Shown here in pieces: positions 1 to 8,264 of a DNA stretch of 54,497 nucleotides. The notes below the pieces were generated by a model. That model was not told the DNA's origin and did not search any database. It saw nothing but the letters and a program-made list of their open reading frames with translations. The stretch is from JBMYYE01 sp049609065. Lineage in GTDB: Bacteria; Pseudomonadota; Alphaproteobacteria; Rhodobacterales; Rhodobacteraceae. A program made the translations under genes and the position numbers. The stretch spans positions 1 to 54,497 of the forward strand of contig JBMYYE010000003.1 of assembly GCA_049609065.1 (NCBI GenBank), in the 5' to 3' direction. Numbering within the stretch: position 1 is the stretch's first letter; each line of letters opens with the position of its first letter.

Positions 1-634
1 AGTCTTCGTTTTTCAAAACTGCGATGATGATTTCCGCAATCCCCAACGTGGCAATCGCAAGATAATCAGAGCGCAACCCCAAGGCGACTTTGCCAATGAT
101 CCACGCGGCGCCCGCAGCGAAAAGCCCACCAACTGGCCATGCGATCAACACAGGCAAACCCAATCCACCAAGATATCCGGTGCCTGCGGGGTTCACTTTT
201 TCAATGGCTTCAACCGCAGGGTCGAAAACGCCGCGATAGATAAAGAACCCGCCAACCAAAACCGCGATGGTTAAGAGAGTGCGCATCCGCCCTTGGGGCA
301 ATTTTGTTTGCACAAGGATCGCGCCAATAATGGTCGCAGCCCCAAGCAACATAGCAATGATGATGCCCATGCCGCCTGCGTGGATGGCTTCTGTGGTGGG
401 GGGCATGGACACGAGGACCGCCGCCAAACCGCCAAGGGCAATAAAGCCCATAACACCAATGTTAAAGAGCCCGGCAAACCCCCATTGCAAATTGACACCA
501 AGCGCCAAAATCGCAGAGACCAAACCAAAGTTGAGGATCAAAAGCGCCGTATCGATGCCTTGCACGATGCCCGCGACAACGATCATCAGAGCAACGATCG
601 CAAAGAGAACAATATTACGAATATTCAATGTCAT
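1..634 (-). CDS. livM: LivM-type ABC transporter permease (partial, C-terminus off the window)
   Basis: Second membrane permease of a branched-chain-amino-acid-type (HAAT) ABC importer in the inner membrane. Translating the minus strand from ATG at 634 gives a hydrophobic protein starting MTLNIRNIVLFAIVALMIV, with the family segment GVNLQWGFAGLFNIGVMGF near residues 48-66 and SDYLAIATLGIAEI close to the edge. About 211 codons are present; the 3' end lies beyond base 1. The start overlaps the livH stop as ATGA, indicating translational coupling. The family call is firm; the substrate cannot be told from the permease. Confidence 0.93.
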   Translation of the reverse strand, partial: MTLNIRNIVLFAIVALMIVVAGIVQGIDTALLILNFGLVSAILALGVNLQWGFAGLFNIGVMGFIALGGLAAVLVSMPPTTEAIHAGGMGIIIAMLLGAATIIGAILVQTKLPQGRMRTLLTIAVLVGGFFIYRGVFDPAVEAIEKVNPAGTGYLGGLGLPVLIAWPVGGLFAAGAAWIIGKVALGLRSDYLAIATLGIAEIIIAVLKNED

Positions 635-1641
635 AGCGCTTTCCCTTTGAAGAGGCCTGTTGGTCTAAACAGCAAGACGATGATCAAGATTGTGAAGGAC
701 ACAGCAAATTTGTAATCCGTTGAAAGAAGCTGAACGAGGCTATCTGGTGCCCATGCTTCTGGAAGGACATAGGTGGCCACTTTTTTCCACGCATAGGTGA
801 TGGTGACCTCAGAAAACGCGATCACAAACCCACCTGCAATGGCCCCTAACGGATTGCCAAGCCCGCCAACAATTGCAGAGGCAAAGATCGGCAAAAGGAG
901 TTGAAAATAGGTGAAGGGTTTAAAGGTCTTATCAAGCCCGTAAAGCACCCCAGCCGTTGTCGCCAACGCCGCCACGATAATCCATGTGATGAGGACAACA
1001 CGCTCTGGGTTAATGCCCGAGAGAAGCGCCAAATCTTCGTTATCGGAAAAGGCGCGCATGGATTTACCTGTGCGGGTTTTGTTGAGGAAATAGAACAAAA
1101 GCGCCACGGCGATCACTGCGACAACAACGGTCAATGCTTGGGTTGTTTTGATGGACAATCCTTCGGAGAGCCCCGTGGCTTTCTTAAAGTCGCGCGCTTT
1201 GATTAGAAACCGTGTACCGTCAAAGAATTTTTGGTCATTTGTGCCGATTAAAAAACGCACAACCCCGTTCATCATGAACATGACGCCCATGGACACGATC
1301 ACGAGGATCACGGGTTCTGCTTTCTTTTTGCGGTAAAAACGGTAGACCATTTTATCCGTGGCCAACACAAGTGCCGCAGCCCCCGCAATGCCAAAGGGCA
1401 GCGCCAAAAGCGCGGTCGGCAGGGGACCAAGACTAATGCCCCAGCTTTGGAATAGCCATGTCACAAAGATCGTTACCATCGCCCCAAAGGCCATGGTGTC
1501 GCCATGGGCAAAGTTCGAAAAGCGCAAAATGCCATAGATTAAGGTCACCCCAAGCGCGCCCAAGGCGAGCTGAGATCCATAAGCAATGGCAGGAACCAAA
1601 ACGAAATTGGCAAGCGCGATAAATGCATTCAAAAGATCCAT
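631..1641 (-). CDS. livH: LivH-type ABC transporter permease
   Basis: Inner-membrane permease that pairs with LivM to form the translocation path of a HAAT-family importer. The 336-residue product is strongly hydrophobic, with the LivH signature ALGVTLIYGILRFSNFAHGD at residues 28-47 and a typical C-terminus ending RPTGLFKGKAL. It starts 3 nt after the livF stop and its own stop overlaps livM. It is slightly longer than the roughly 300-residue norm, with an extra loop around residues 130-165. Part of the livK-G-F-H-M operon; substrate unproven. Confidence 0.95.
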   Translation of the reverse strand: MDLLNAFIALANFVLVPAIAYGSQLALGALGVTLIYGILRFSNFAHGDTMAFGAMVTIFVTWLFQSWGISLGPLPTALLALPFGIAGAAALVLATDKMVYRFYRKKKAEPVILVIVSMGVMFMMNGVVRFLIGTNDQKFFDGTRFLIKARDFKKATGLSEGLSIKTTQALTVVVAVIAVALLFYFLNKTRTGKSMRAFSDNEDLALLSGINPERVVLITWIIVAALATTAGVLYGLDKTFKPFTYFQLLLPIFASAIVGGLGNPLGAIAGGFVIAFSEVTITYAWKKVATYVLPEAWAPDSLVQLLSTDYKFAVSFTILIIVLLFRPTGLFKGKAL

Positions 1642-1644
1642 GGC

Positions 1645-2352
1645 TTAACCCCCCAAGAATGATTTGCGGACCTCAGGATCAGCCAAGAGGGCCTCACCTG
1701 TGTCGGTGTATCGGTTGGCACCTTGAACGAGGACATAACCTTTATCCGCGATTTCAAGGGCTTGTCGTGCATTTTGCTCCACCATGAGGATGGAAATGCC
1801 GGTGCGGGCCACTTCGATGATCCGGTCGAAAAGTTCGTCCATCACAATCGGGGACACGCCCGCGGTTGGTTCATCAAGCATCAAAAGTTTTGGTTTCGTC
1901 ATGAGCGCGCGGCCAACAGCCACCTGTTGGCGTTGTCCCCCCGAAAGTTCGCCTGCGTGTTGGTGGCGCTTTTCTTTCAAAATCGGGAAGAGGTCATAGA
2001 CCTGTGCCAATGTGTCAGCAAAATCATCTTCGCGGATGAAAGCCCCCATTTCGAGGTTCTCTTCCACACTCATGGAGGTAAAGATATTGTGGGTTTGCGG
2101 CACAAAGCCCATGCCTTTGCGCACGCGCGCTTGCGGGCTAAGGTTTGTGATGTCTTCGCCATCAAAAACCACGCTGCCAGAGCGCACGTTGAGCATGCCA
2201 AAAACCGCCTTCATCGCGGTGGATTTGCCCGCGCCATTTGGCCCGACGATCACGGCGATTTCGCCTTTATCTGCAGTAAGGGTGCAGCCATGCAGGATGT
2301 CAGGCCCTTTGCCATAGCCCCCCGTCATGGTTTGCGCATTGAGAAAGCTCAT
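1645..2352 (-). CDS. livF: LivF-type ABC transporter ATP-binding protein
   Basis: Cytoplasmic ATPase, one of the two nucleotide-binding subunits of the Liv-type importer. In 235 residues it shows a Walker A GPNGAGKST (about 37-45), an ABC signature LSGGQRQQ, a Walker B LLMLDEPTAG and the switch histidine region replaced by the LivF-like SILMVEQNA. Its ATG overlaps the livG stop (ATGA). The short form without the C-terminal extension separates LivF from LivG. It should act as a heterodimer with the next gene upstream. Confidence 0.95.
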   Translation of the reverse strand: MSFLNAQTMTGGYGKGPDILHGCTLTADKGEIAVIVGPNGAGKSTAMKAVFGMLNVRSGSVVFDGEDITNLSPQARVRKGMGFVPQTHNIFTSMSVEENLEMGAFIREDDFADTLAQVYDLFPILKEKRHQHAGELSGGQRQQVAVGRALMTKPKLLMLDEPTAGVSPIVMDELFDRIIEVARTGISILMVEQNARQALEIADKGYVLVQGANRYTDTGEALLADPEVRKSFLGG

Positions 2353-3200
2353 GAGGCAGCCCCTTTCGTCTTTGTGGTCGTTTTGGGCTGCTTCATCGCA
2401 ACGGTTTCCGCCGCCACTTTGTTTTTAAGCCCCGTGCCAAGATAGGCCTCAATGACCTGTTCATTGGCTTTGATTTCATCCAATGTGCCTTCGGCCAAAA
2501 CCTTGCCTTCAGCCATACAAATCACGTCTTCACAGATGCGGCCGATGAAATCCATGTCATGTTCGATAACCACGAATGTGTAGCCGCGTTCTTTGTTCAA
2601 GCGCAAAATCGCATCCCCAATGGTGTTCAAAAGCGTGCGGTTCACACCTGCGCCAACTTCGTCCAAGAACACGATCTTGGCATCGACCATCATGGTGCGC
2701 CCGAGTTCCAAGAGCTTCTTTTGGCCGCCAGAAAGATTGCCCGCTTTTTCGTTCTTGAGGTGATCAATGGTCAAAAATTCAAGCACTTCATCCGCTTTTT
2801 TCAAAAGTGCGGCTTCCTCTTGGGCGACTTGGCCACGTTTGAACCACGCATTCCAAAGCGTTTCCCCAGATTGTGCAGAAGGCACCATCATCAGGTTTTC
2901 ACGCACGGTCATGGATGAAAATTCATGGGCAATTTGGAAGGTTCGCAAAAGGCCTTTGGTGAAAAGTTCATGTGGTGGCAGGCCTGTGATATCCTCGCCA
3001 TTCATCACAACGGATCCGCCTGACGGGGAATGCACCCCGGCGATCACGTTAAAGAAAGTGGTTTTTCCCGCGCCGTTTGGACCAATCAAGCCTGTGATTG
3101 TGCCGCGTTTAATAGAAAGGCTTGCGCCGTCGACGGCTTTAAATCCGCCAAAGCTTTTTTGTAGATTGTCGACGACAATCATGTCGGTGTCTTGCGACAT
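2349..3200 (-). CDS. livG: LivG-type ABC transporter ATP-binding protein
   Basis: Second ATPase of the Liv-type importer. Of 283 residues, Walker A GPNGAGKTT lies at about 40-48, followed by LSGGQKKLLELGRTMM, Walker B KIVFLDEVGAGVN and TFVVIEHDMDFI. The C-terminal EQVIEAYLGTG segment is typical of LivG, but a Lys/Thr-rich tail of about 25 residues follows it. Walker B ends in DEVGAGV rather than DEPxAG, as is usual in LivG. A GGGAG ribosome site precedes the ATG. It is separated from livK by a hairpin terminator, so livGFHM may be made at lower levels than livK. Confidence 0.95.
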   Translation of the reverse strand: MSQDTDMIVVDNLQKSFGGFKAVDGASLSIKRGTITGLIGPNGAGKTTFFNVIAGVHSPSGGSVVMNGEDITGLPPHELFTKGLLRTFQIAHEFSSMTVRENLMMVPSAQSGETLWNAWFKRGQVAQEEAALLKKADEVLEFLTIDHLKNEKAGNLSGGQKKLLELGRTMMVDAKIVFLDEVGAGVNRTLLNTIGDAILRLNKERGYTFVVIEHDMDFIGRICEDVICMAEGKVLAEGTLDEIKANEQVIEAYLGTGLKNKVAAETVAMKQPKTTTKTKGAAS

Positions 3201-3243
3201 CCCCCGTACTCCCTGTTCGCCCTCGATTTTTGAGGGTCCTTAT

Positions 3244-3273
3244 AAAAACAGCCCGACGTGCGATACGCGGGCT
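3244..3273 (-). terminator. Hairpin terminator or attenuator between livK and livG
   Basis: On the minus strand AGCCCG pairs with CGGGCT around a 12-nt loop and is followed by GTTTTTAT. It lies 25 nt after the livK stop and 44 nt before the livG start. With no clear promoter behind it, it most likely ends part of the livK transcripts and lets the rest run into livGFHM. Confidence 0.7.
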
Positions 3274-3297
3274 GCTTTTTGTCTGTGATGTGTGGTC

Positions 3298-4482
3298 TTA
3301 GCGAATGCGAACGGTTGTGTTTTCGCCGTCTTTCACTTCGATTTCACGGTAGGAACCTGCGGATTCGCCTGGCCCAATCAATTCAACCGCAGAAGCACCC
3401 ACATAGTCGATGTCGCCGCCTTCAGCGAGGATTTTCAAGCCTTTTGCGAGCTCACCTGGGTAGATTTCAACACCAGGTGCGTTTGCAACTTCGAGGATCT
3501 TTGATTGGTAATCCGCTGGTGCTGCTGATTTTGCTGCTTCCATTGCCAAGGCAAAAAGAGCCGCCGCATCGTAGCTTTCTGGTGTGTAAGGGGAGGTGCC
3601 GTCAAAGCCGCCAGCTTCGCCGATGGCTTTCATTGCGTCAACGCCTTTGCCTTCGGTGCCTGCGATTTGGCCAAAGGAGCCATTGAGATCAGGACCAACT
3701 GCTTTTGGAAGCGCATCACCGATCATGCCACCAGGAAGAACGAATTGTTCAAATGCACCTGAATCAAGCGCGCCGTTGATGATCCCAAGACCACCTTGGT
3801 CAAGATAACCCGCCACAACCAAGATGTCGCCACCTGCGGATGCCAATGCACCAACTTCTGCTGCGTAATCCGCTTTGCCATCTTCGTGGGATGTGTTGAT
3901 TGTGATCTTACCACCCGCAGCTTCGTAGGCGCTTGTGAACGCATCAGCCAAACCTTTGCCGTAGTCGTTGTTTGTGTATGTCAAAGCAACAGATTTGAAG
4001 CCGCGCTCCATCAAAATGTCGGACATCACTTGACCTTCGCGCGCATCAGATGGGGCTGTGCGGAAGAAAAGACCGTTGTCTTCTACTGTGGAAAGCGCAG
4101 GGGAGGTTGCGGATGGGGAAATCATCACCATGCCTTTAGGAATAGCAACTGTGGACAAAACCGCGCCAGTTACACCAGAACAGTCACCACCAACAAGGCC
4201 AGCAACTTTGTCTTGGTTGATAAGACGTTCGGCGTTTGTTGTGGCCATGCCGTTGTCGATACAGCCCGTATCTGCGCGCACACCTTCGATTTTGTGACCG
4301 CCGAGGATCCCGCCTGCGGCATTGATTTCGGCGATTGCGGCATCTGCACCGTCACCCATGTGACCTGCAAGGCTTTCAATCGGACCCGTATAGCCGAGCA
4401 AAAGCCCCAATTTAATATCTTCGGCGTAGCTTGCGCCAGCCATGAGCGTTGTTGCCGCTGTTGCGAGTAGAATTTTTTTCAT
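3298..4482 (-). CDS. livK: Periplasmic substrate-binding protein of the Liv-type ABC transporter
   Basis: Periplasmic binding protein (type 1 fold, Peripla_BP_6) that delivers substrate to LivHMGF. The 394-residue product starts with a Sec signal peptide (MKKILLATAATTLMAGASYA), then AEDIKLGLLLGYTGPIESLA, the usual opening of this family. SPSATSPALS and YTNNDYGKGLADAF match the ligand-binding lobe pattern. A strong AGGGAG ribosome site precedes the ATG. Paralogues in roseobacters bind branched-chain amino acids, amides, urea or aromatic acids, so the exact ligand is open. Confidence 0.92.
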   Translation of the reverse strand: MKKILLATAATTLMAGASYAEDIKLGLLLGYTGPIESLAGHMGDGADAAIAEINAAGGILGGHKIEGVRADTGCIDNGMATTNAERLINQDKVAGLVGGDCSGVTGAVLSTVAIPKGMVMISPSATSPALSTVEDNGLFFRTAPSDAREGQVMSDILMERGFKSVALTYTNNDYGKGLADAFTSAYEAAGGKITINTSHEDGKADYAAEVGALASAGGDILVVAGYLDQGGLGIINGALDSGAFEQFVLPGGMIGDALPKAVGPDLNGSFGQIAGTEGKGVDAMKAIGEAGGFDGTSPYTPESYDAAALFALAMEAAKSAAPADYQSKILEVANAPGVEIYPGELAKGLKILAEGGDIDYVGASAVELIGPGESAGSYREIEVKDGENTTVRIR

Positions 4483-4517
4483 TGAATACTCTCCCTGAGT
4501 TTCTGAAGTTGTGTCTG

Positions 4518-4532
4518 AATTCGTTTCGAATT
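4518..4532. promoter_or_regulatory. Inverted repeat upstream of livK
   Basis: AATTCG-TTT-CGAATT is a perfect 6-bp inverted repeat 36-50 nt upstream of the livK start codon, in its likely 5' untranslated or promoter region. It could be an operator for the transporter, possibly for the GlxA-type regulator encoded just upstream. No promoter boxes with good spacing were found beside it, so the role is a guess. Confidence 0.25.
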
Positions 4533-4709
4533 TCGTTATGGGGAGTCACCATAGGACCAATTTTGGAAAAGAAAAGGGCCGATTTGGTCTCTTTTGCGGG
4601 TCTTTGCGGTAATATCGCCTAGATTGTGGGGGAGGGGCTGCGTAAAGGAAGGATTTCGAAGAATCATCCTTCTCTCAGCACGGTCTATGGTGGGGGAATT
4701 ATCGGCGGC

Positions 4710-5726
4710 TTAGTTGCTTGGCGATACGGTTTGGCGCCCTGCAGTTGCGCCACGTTCGCGGTATGGGGTTGTGTCATAACGCGACCGATAGCATTTGGAA
4801 AAATGCGATGGGGATGTGAAACCGCAGGCCAAAGCCACATTGATGACGCTCATATTTGTTTGCATCAACAAGTTGCGCGCTTTTTGCAGTCTGAGTTCCA
4901 TATAGTAGCGTTTTGGCGACCGGTTAAGATAGCGGCGAAACAACCGTTCGAGCTGCCGTGTCGACATGCCGACGTCTTTGGCTAAGAGGGAGGGGCTAAT
5001 GGGTTCTTCGATGTTCTCTTCCATGGTCTGAATGACTGTGGTCAATTTTGGGTGACGCACCCCAATGCGAGACGGAATAGAGAGGCGTTGTTGATCTTGG
5101 TCCGTGCGAATGGAGCTATAGATGAGCTGATCTGCAACCGCAGACGCCAGTTCCTCACCGTGATCTTCTGCGATGAGTTTCAAAAAGAGATCAATGGCGG
5201 AAGTCCCGCCTGCGGCGGTCATGCGTTTGTCATCGCGGGTAAACACCGATTTGGTGAGTTCCACATCCATGAATTCTTCGGAAAAGCTGTCTTGGTTTTC
5301 CCAATGAATGGTGGCGCTTTTACCATCAAGCAGGCCAGCAACGGCCATGGTATAACTGGCGGTGCAGAGCCCGGCGATTTCGATCCCTTTACGTGATTCT
5401 TTGCGCAACCAATTGATGAGCTTGGTCGTCGTGCCTCTTCTAATATGAAGACCACCACAAATTACCACGCAATCATCACGATTAAGATCGTCAAAACCGC
5501 CCTCAACTGGAAATGCAATCTCAGATGAGCATACGGCGTCGGTGCCATTTTCACTAACCAAACGCCATGCGTATAGTGTTTTTCCCGACATGCGATTGGC
5601 AATGCGCAGCGCATCAATTGCGCAGGCAAAAGATAAGATCGAAAAATTATCCAGCAGTGCAAAAACAAAATGGCGGGGTTTTTCGCCAGTATCTTCCACA
5701 TCTACCAATAGTCGGTTGTTTGTCAT
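4710..5726 (-). CDS. GlxA family transcriptional regulator (DJ-1/PfpI plus AraC HTH)
   Basis: A 338-residue regulator. The N-terminal half (about 15-190) is a DJ-1/PfpI amidase-like sensor domain: FALLDNFSILSFACAIDALR opens it and AGLCTASYTMAVAGLLDG holds the elbow region. The C-terminal half (about 225-325) is an AraC-type double helix-turn-helix with MSTRQLERLFRRYLNRSP and VALACGFTSPSHFSKCYR. Related regulators respond to small amino-acid or quaternary-amine metabolites. It is co-directional with livK downstream and divergent from DAHP synthase. Control of the liv operon is plausible from position only; the ligand is unknown. Confidence 0.9.
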   Translation of the reverse strand: MTNNRLLVDVEDTGEKPRHFVFALLDNFSILSFACAIDALRIANRMSGKTLYAWRLVSENGTDAVCSSEIAFPVEGGFDDLNRDDCVVICGGLHIRRGTTTKLINWLRKESRKGIEIAGLCTASYTMAVAGLLDGKSATIHWENQDSFSEEFMDVELTKSVFTRDDKRMTAAGGTSAIDLFLKLIAEDHGEELASAVADQLIYSSIRTDQDQQRLSIPSRIGVRHPKLTTVIQTMEENIEEPISPSLLAKDVGMSTRQLERLFRRYLNRSPKRYYMELRLQKARNLLMQTNMSVINVALACGFTSPSHFSKCYRSRYDTTPYRERGATAGRQTVSPSN

Positions 5727-5845
5727 AGGGGCTCTTTCATCAGTCTAAAAAACGAAATCAGCTTTTTGACGGCGGTTCAAGCAATTTTTGCGCCATTTTG
5801 TCACATCGGATGGTCAAAATGTTACACAGAAAGGCCATCCAATCT

Positions 5846-5874
5846 TTGCAACCCTAAAAAAACCCCTATATACA
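5846..5874 (+). promoter_or_regulatory. Sigma-70-type promoter of DAHP synthase
   Basis: TTGCAA at 5846-5851 and TATACA at 5869-5874 are separated by exactly 17 nt, predicting transcription from about 5881. This is the best promoter match read in the window. It also decides the start of the next gene: the in-frame start at 5788 lies upstream of the promoter, so the ATG at 5911 is preferred. Confidence 0.6.
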
Positions 5875-5910
5875 GCTAATTCCTTAGGGCTGGAATTGCG
5901 GAGCAAAAAC

Positions 5911-7278
5911 ATGAGCAATTGGACAAAATCAGATTGGCGTCAAAAACCTCGGGTGCAAATGCCCGACTATACCGATGCCACCAAGTTGAACGCGGTTGAA
6001 AGCCAGCTTGCGAAATATCCGCCCTTGGTTTTTGCGGGTGAAACACGCCGCCTTCGGGATCAACTGGCCGATGTTGCTAAAGGCAACGGTTTTCTCCTGC
6101 AAGGGGGCGATTGCGCCGAAAGTTTCTCTGAATTTTCCGCCAACAATATCCGCGACACATTTAAGGTGATGTTGCAAATGGCGATGGTTTTGACCTACGG
6201 CGCCAAAGTGCCTGTGGTGAAAATCGGTCGGATGGCGGGGCAATTTGCCAAACCGCGCTCGGCCAATACCGAAACGATTAACGGTGTGGAACTCCCAAGC
6301 TACCGTGGTGATATCATCAATGAATTGGACTTCACCTCTGAGGCGCGTATTCCAGATCCGCAAAAAATGTTGCAGGCCTATACGCAATCGGCTGCGACGT
6401 TGAATTTGCTCCGTGCGTTTTCCACGGGCGGTTATGCGGATGTAAATCAGGTCCATAGCTGGACATTGGGCTTTACCAAAGGTGACAACGCCGCGAAATA
6501 CCGCGATATGGCTGAGCGGATTTCAGATACGCTTGATTTCATGAACGCCGCTGGCGTGAATGCGGATACATCCCATGCGTTACAAACCGTTGATTTTTAT
6601 ACCTCTCATGAGGCGCTTTTACTTGAATACGAAGAAGCACTATGTCGTATCGATAGCACGTCTGGTTTGCCTGTTGCGGGTTCTGGCCACATGATCTGGA
6701 TCGGGGATCGCACCCGTCAACCGGATGGGGCGCATGTGAATTTCTGTTCTGGCGTGTCCAACCCGATTGGGCTCAAATGTGGTCCAACCACCACCGAAGA
6801 TGATCTCAAAGTGTTGATGAACAAACTGAACCCACAAAACGAAGCAGGGCGTTTGACATTAATCGCACGCTTTGGCGCAGGTTCTGTTGGCGATCACCTT
6901 CCACGGTTGATCAAGACGGTTAAATCTGAAGGCGCGAATGTGGTTTGGTCTTGTGATCCGATGCATGGCAACACAATCAAAGCGGCATCTGGCTTTAAAA
7001 CGCGACCCTTTGAAAGCGTGCTGCGCGAAGTGCGCGAATTCTTTGAGATCCATAAATCCGAAGGCACAATCCCAGGTGGTGTTCATTTCGAAATGACTGG
7101 CCAAGACGTCACAGAATGCACCGGTGGTGTACGTGCCGTGTCTGATGAAGATCTCTCCGATCGCTATCACACAGCCTGCGATCCGCGTTTAAACGCGAGC
7201 CAATCCTTGGAACTTGCGTTCTTGGTGGCCGAAGAACTCTCTGATTTGCGCCGCGAAAAACTATCGCGCAGCGCATAA
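5911..7278 (+). CDS. Class II 3-deoxy-7-phosphoheptulonate (DAHP) synthase
   Basis: First enzyme of the shikimate pathway: condenses phosphoenolpyruvate and erythrose 4-phosphate to DAHP in the cytoplasm. The 455-residue length and the motifs LLQGGDCAESF, KIGRMAGQFAKPRS, GVSNPIGLKCGP and WSCDPMHGNT are those of the plant-like (type II) family, unrelated in sequence to E. coli AroF/G/H. The start MSNWTKSDWRQKP has a CGGAG ribosome site and lies just after a good promoter. Monocistronic, followed by a strong terminator. Divergent from the GlxA-type regulator, but no link to it is evident. Confidence 0.96.
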   Translation: MSNWTKSDWRQKPRVQMPDYTDATKLNAVESQLAKYPPLVFAGETRRLRDQLADVAKGNGFLLQGGDCAESFSEFSANNIRDTFKVMLQMAMVLTYGAKVPVVKIGRMAGQFAKPRSANTETINGVELPSYRGDIINELDFTSEARIPDPQKMLQAYTQSAATLNLLRAFSTGGYADVNQVHSWTLGFTKGDNAAKYRDMAERISDTLDFMNAAGVNADTSHALQTVDFYTSHEALLLEYEEALCRIDSTSGLPVAGSGHMIWIGDRTRQPDGAHVNFCSGVSNPIGLKCGPTTTEDDLKVLMNKLNPQNEAGRLTLIARFGAGSVGDHLPRLIKTVKSEGANVVWSCDPMHGNTIKAASGFKTRPFESVLREVREFFEIHKSEGTIPGGVHFEMTGQDVTECTGGVRAVSDEDLSDRYHTACDPRLNASQSLELAFLVAEELSDLRREKLSRSA

Positions 7279-7296
7279 AGCAACTATCTCTATTTG

Positions 7297-7324
7297 AAAG
7301 CCCCTCTTTTGAGGGGCTTTTTTT
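7297..7324 (+). terminator. Rho-independent terminator after DAHP synthase
   Basis: A 10-bp perfect stem AAAGCCCCTC / GAGGGGCTTT with a TTTT loop is followed by seven T residues. It lies 18 nt after the DAHP synthase stop and may also serve the convergent PAS gene, whose stop is at 7329-7331. Confidence 0.9.
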
Positions 7325-7328
7325 ATGG

Positions 7329-8048
7329 CTATTCGAATGTTTTTGGCTGAATGGCATCAGCGCTATAGATAAGCCGCAACGCGCGTTTTCCGTGTCGGGA
7401 TGGCGGGACCTTTGGATGGGACGTCGGGGCCGGGTCCTGAGACAGCCAATGGCCGCGGCGCTTTGGCGGTTTGGGCACCTCATTGGGCACCGTGCGCAGC
7501 AATACGTGTGCCGCAACCGAGGTGATATCAAAGCGTGGTGGCAACGTTGGACGGGGCCCGTAGGCTTCGAACATGCCAATTGCACGGGTCACCTGTCCTG
7601 AATACCCCTCTAGCGGAGCAAGCATCATTTGTGCCTCTAAAGAAGGCTGGCGTCGTTGCGGGCGGCTGCGCAGTGTCGCGCGTAAAAGAGCGGGGCGTGA
7701 AAACGTATCTCTGAGCATATCTTCAAGCATCGGGCGCGCATCGACGCTGAACAGCATAGAAAACGGAAGCCCCCTGAGTTCACTGCCAAAAAGCGTATAG
7801 AAATCATGCCCCGCAACACGGATATCTGCATGCCCATCCGCAATGCGTTCAATGAGAAAAATTTGACCTAATATATTAGTGAGCCCACGTGGATCAATGT
7901 CACCCCGCCTTGGCACGAGGTTTCCGTGCCGCTTTGCGTGCCAATAGGCTTCGAATTGGGCGAAACTGCTTTTGGTGTCAAACCGTGGTGGGGGGGACCC
8001 GTACGACGTTTTGTTGCCATTTTTATCAGATGATGTGTGCCTCCACAT
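7329..8048 (-). CDS. PAS domain protein (PAS_5-like), function unknown
   Basis: About 239 residues. The core FEAYWHAKRHGNLVPRRGDI through AGHDFYTLFGSELRG, followed by EAQMMLAPLEG, matches the small alphaproteobacterial PAS_5-type proteins, which carry a PAS-like fold without an output domain. The Arg/Pro-rich tail beyond about residue 170 shows no recognisable domain. The start is uncertain: the open frame reaches a TTG at 8135, but ATG at 8048 has TGAGGT six nt upstream, with another ATG at 8060. Divergent from yicC. Ligand and partner are unknown. Confidence 0.65.
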   Translation of the reverse strand: MWRHTSSDKNGNKTSYGSPPPRFDTKSSFAQFEAYWHAKRHGNLVPRRGDIDPRGLTNILGQIFLIERIADGHADIRVAGHDFYTLFGSELRGLPFSMLFSVDARPMLEDMLRDTFSRPALLRATLRSRPQRRQPSLEAQMMLAPLEGYSGQVTRAIGMFEAYGPRPTLPPRFDITSVAAHVLLRTVPNEVPKPPKRRGHWLSQDPAPTSHPKVPPSRHGKRALRLIYSADAIQPKTFE

Positions 8049-8264
8049 GGGGGACCTCATTTTTTGAAGAGGCCAACCATCAGTGGCGCCTGATTTCTTC
8101 AGGGCATGATGTCGCCTCACGGATGAATGCGCCAAATATGTAGTCTTTGAACTATCTTCGGAGGCATTCCTAAGTTATGAGTAATTCAACATAAATATAG
8201 CGCAATTGCTGTGAAATTTGGAGGCTTTTCTAAACAAATGGTTAATGATGCAGGGATACACTCC

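Noticed and set aside
4648..4672. GAAGGAT / ATCCTTC inverted repeat between livK and the GlxA-type regulator
   Set aside because: Seven-base stem with an 11-nt loop and no T-run on the regulator's strand; not convincing as a terminator.
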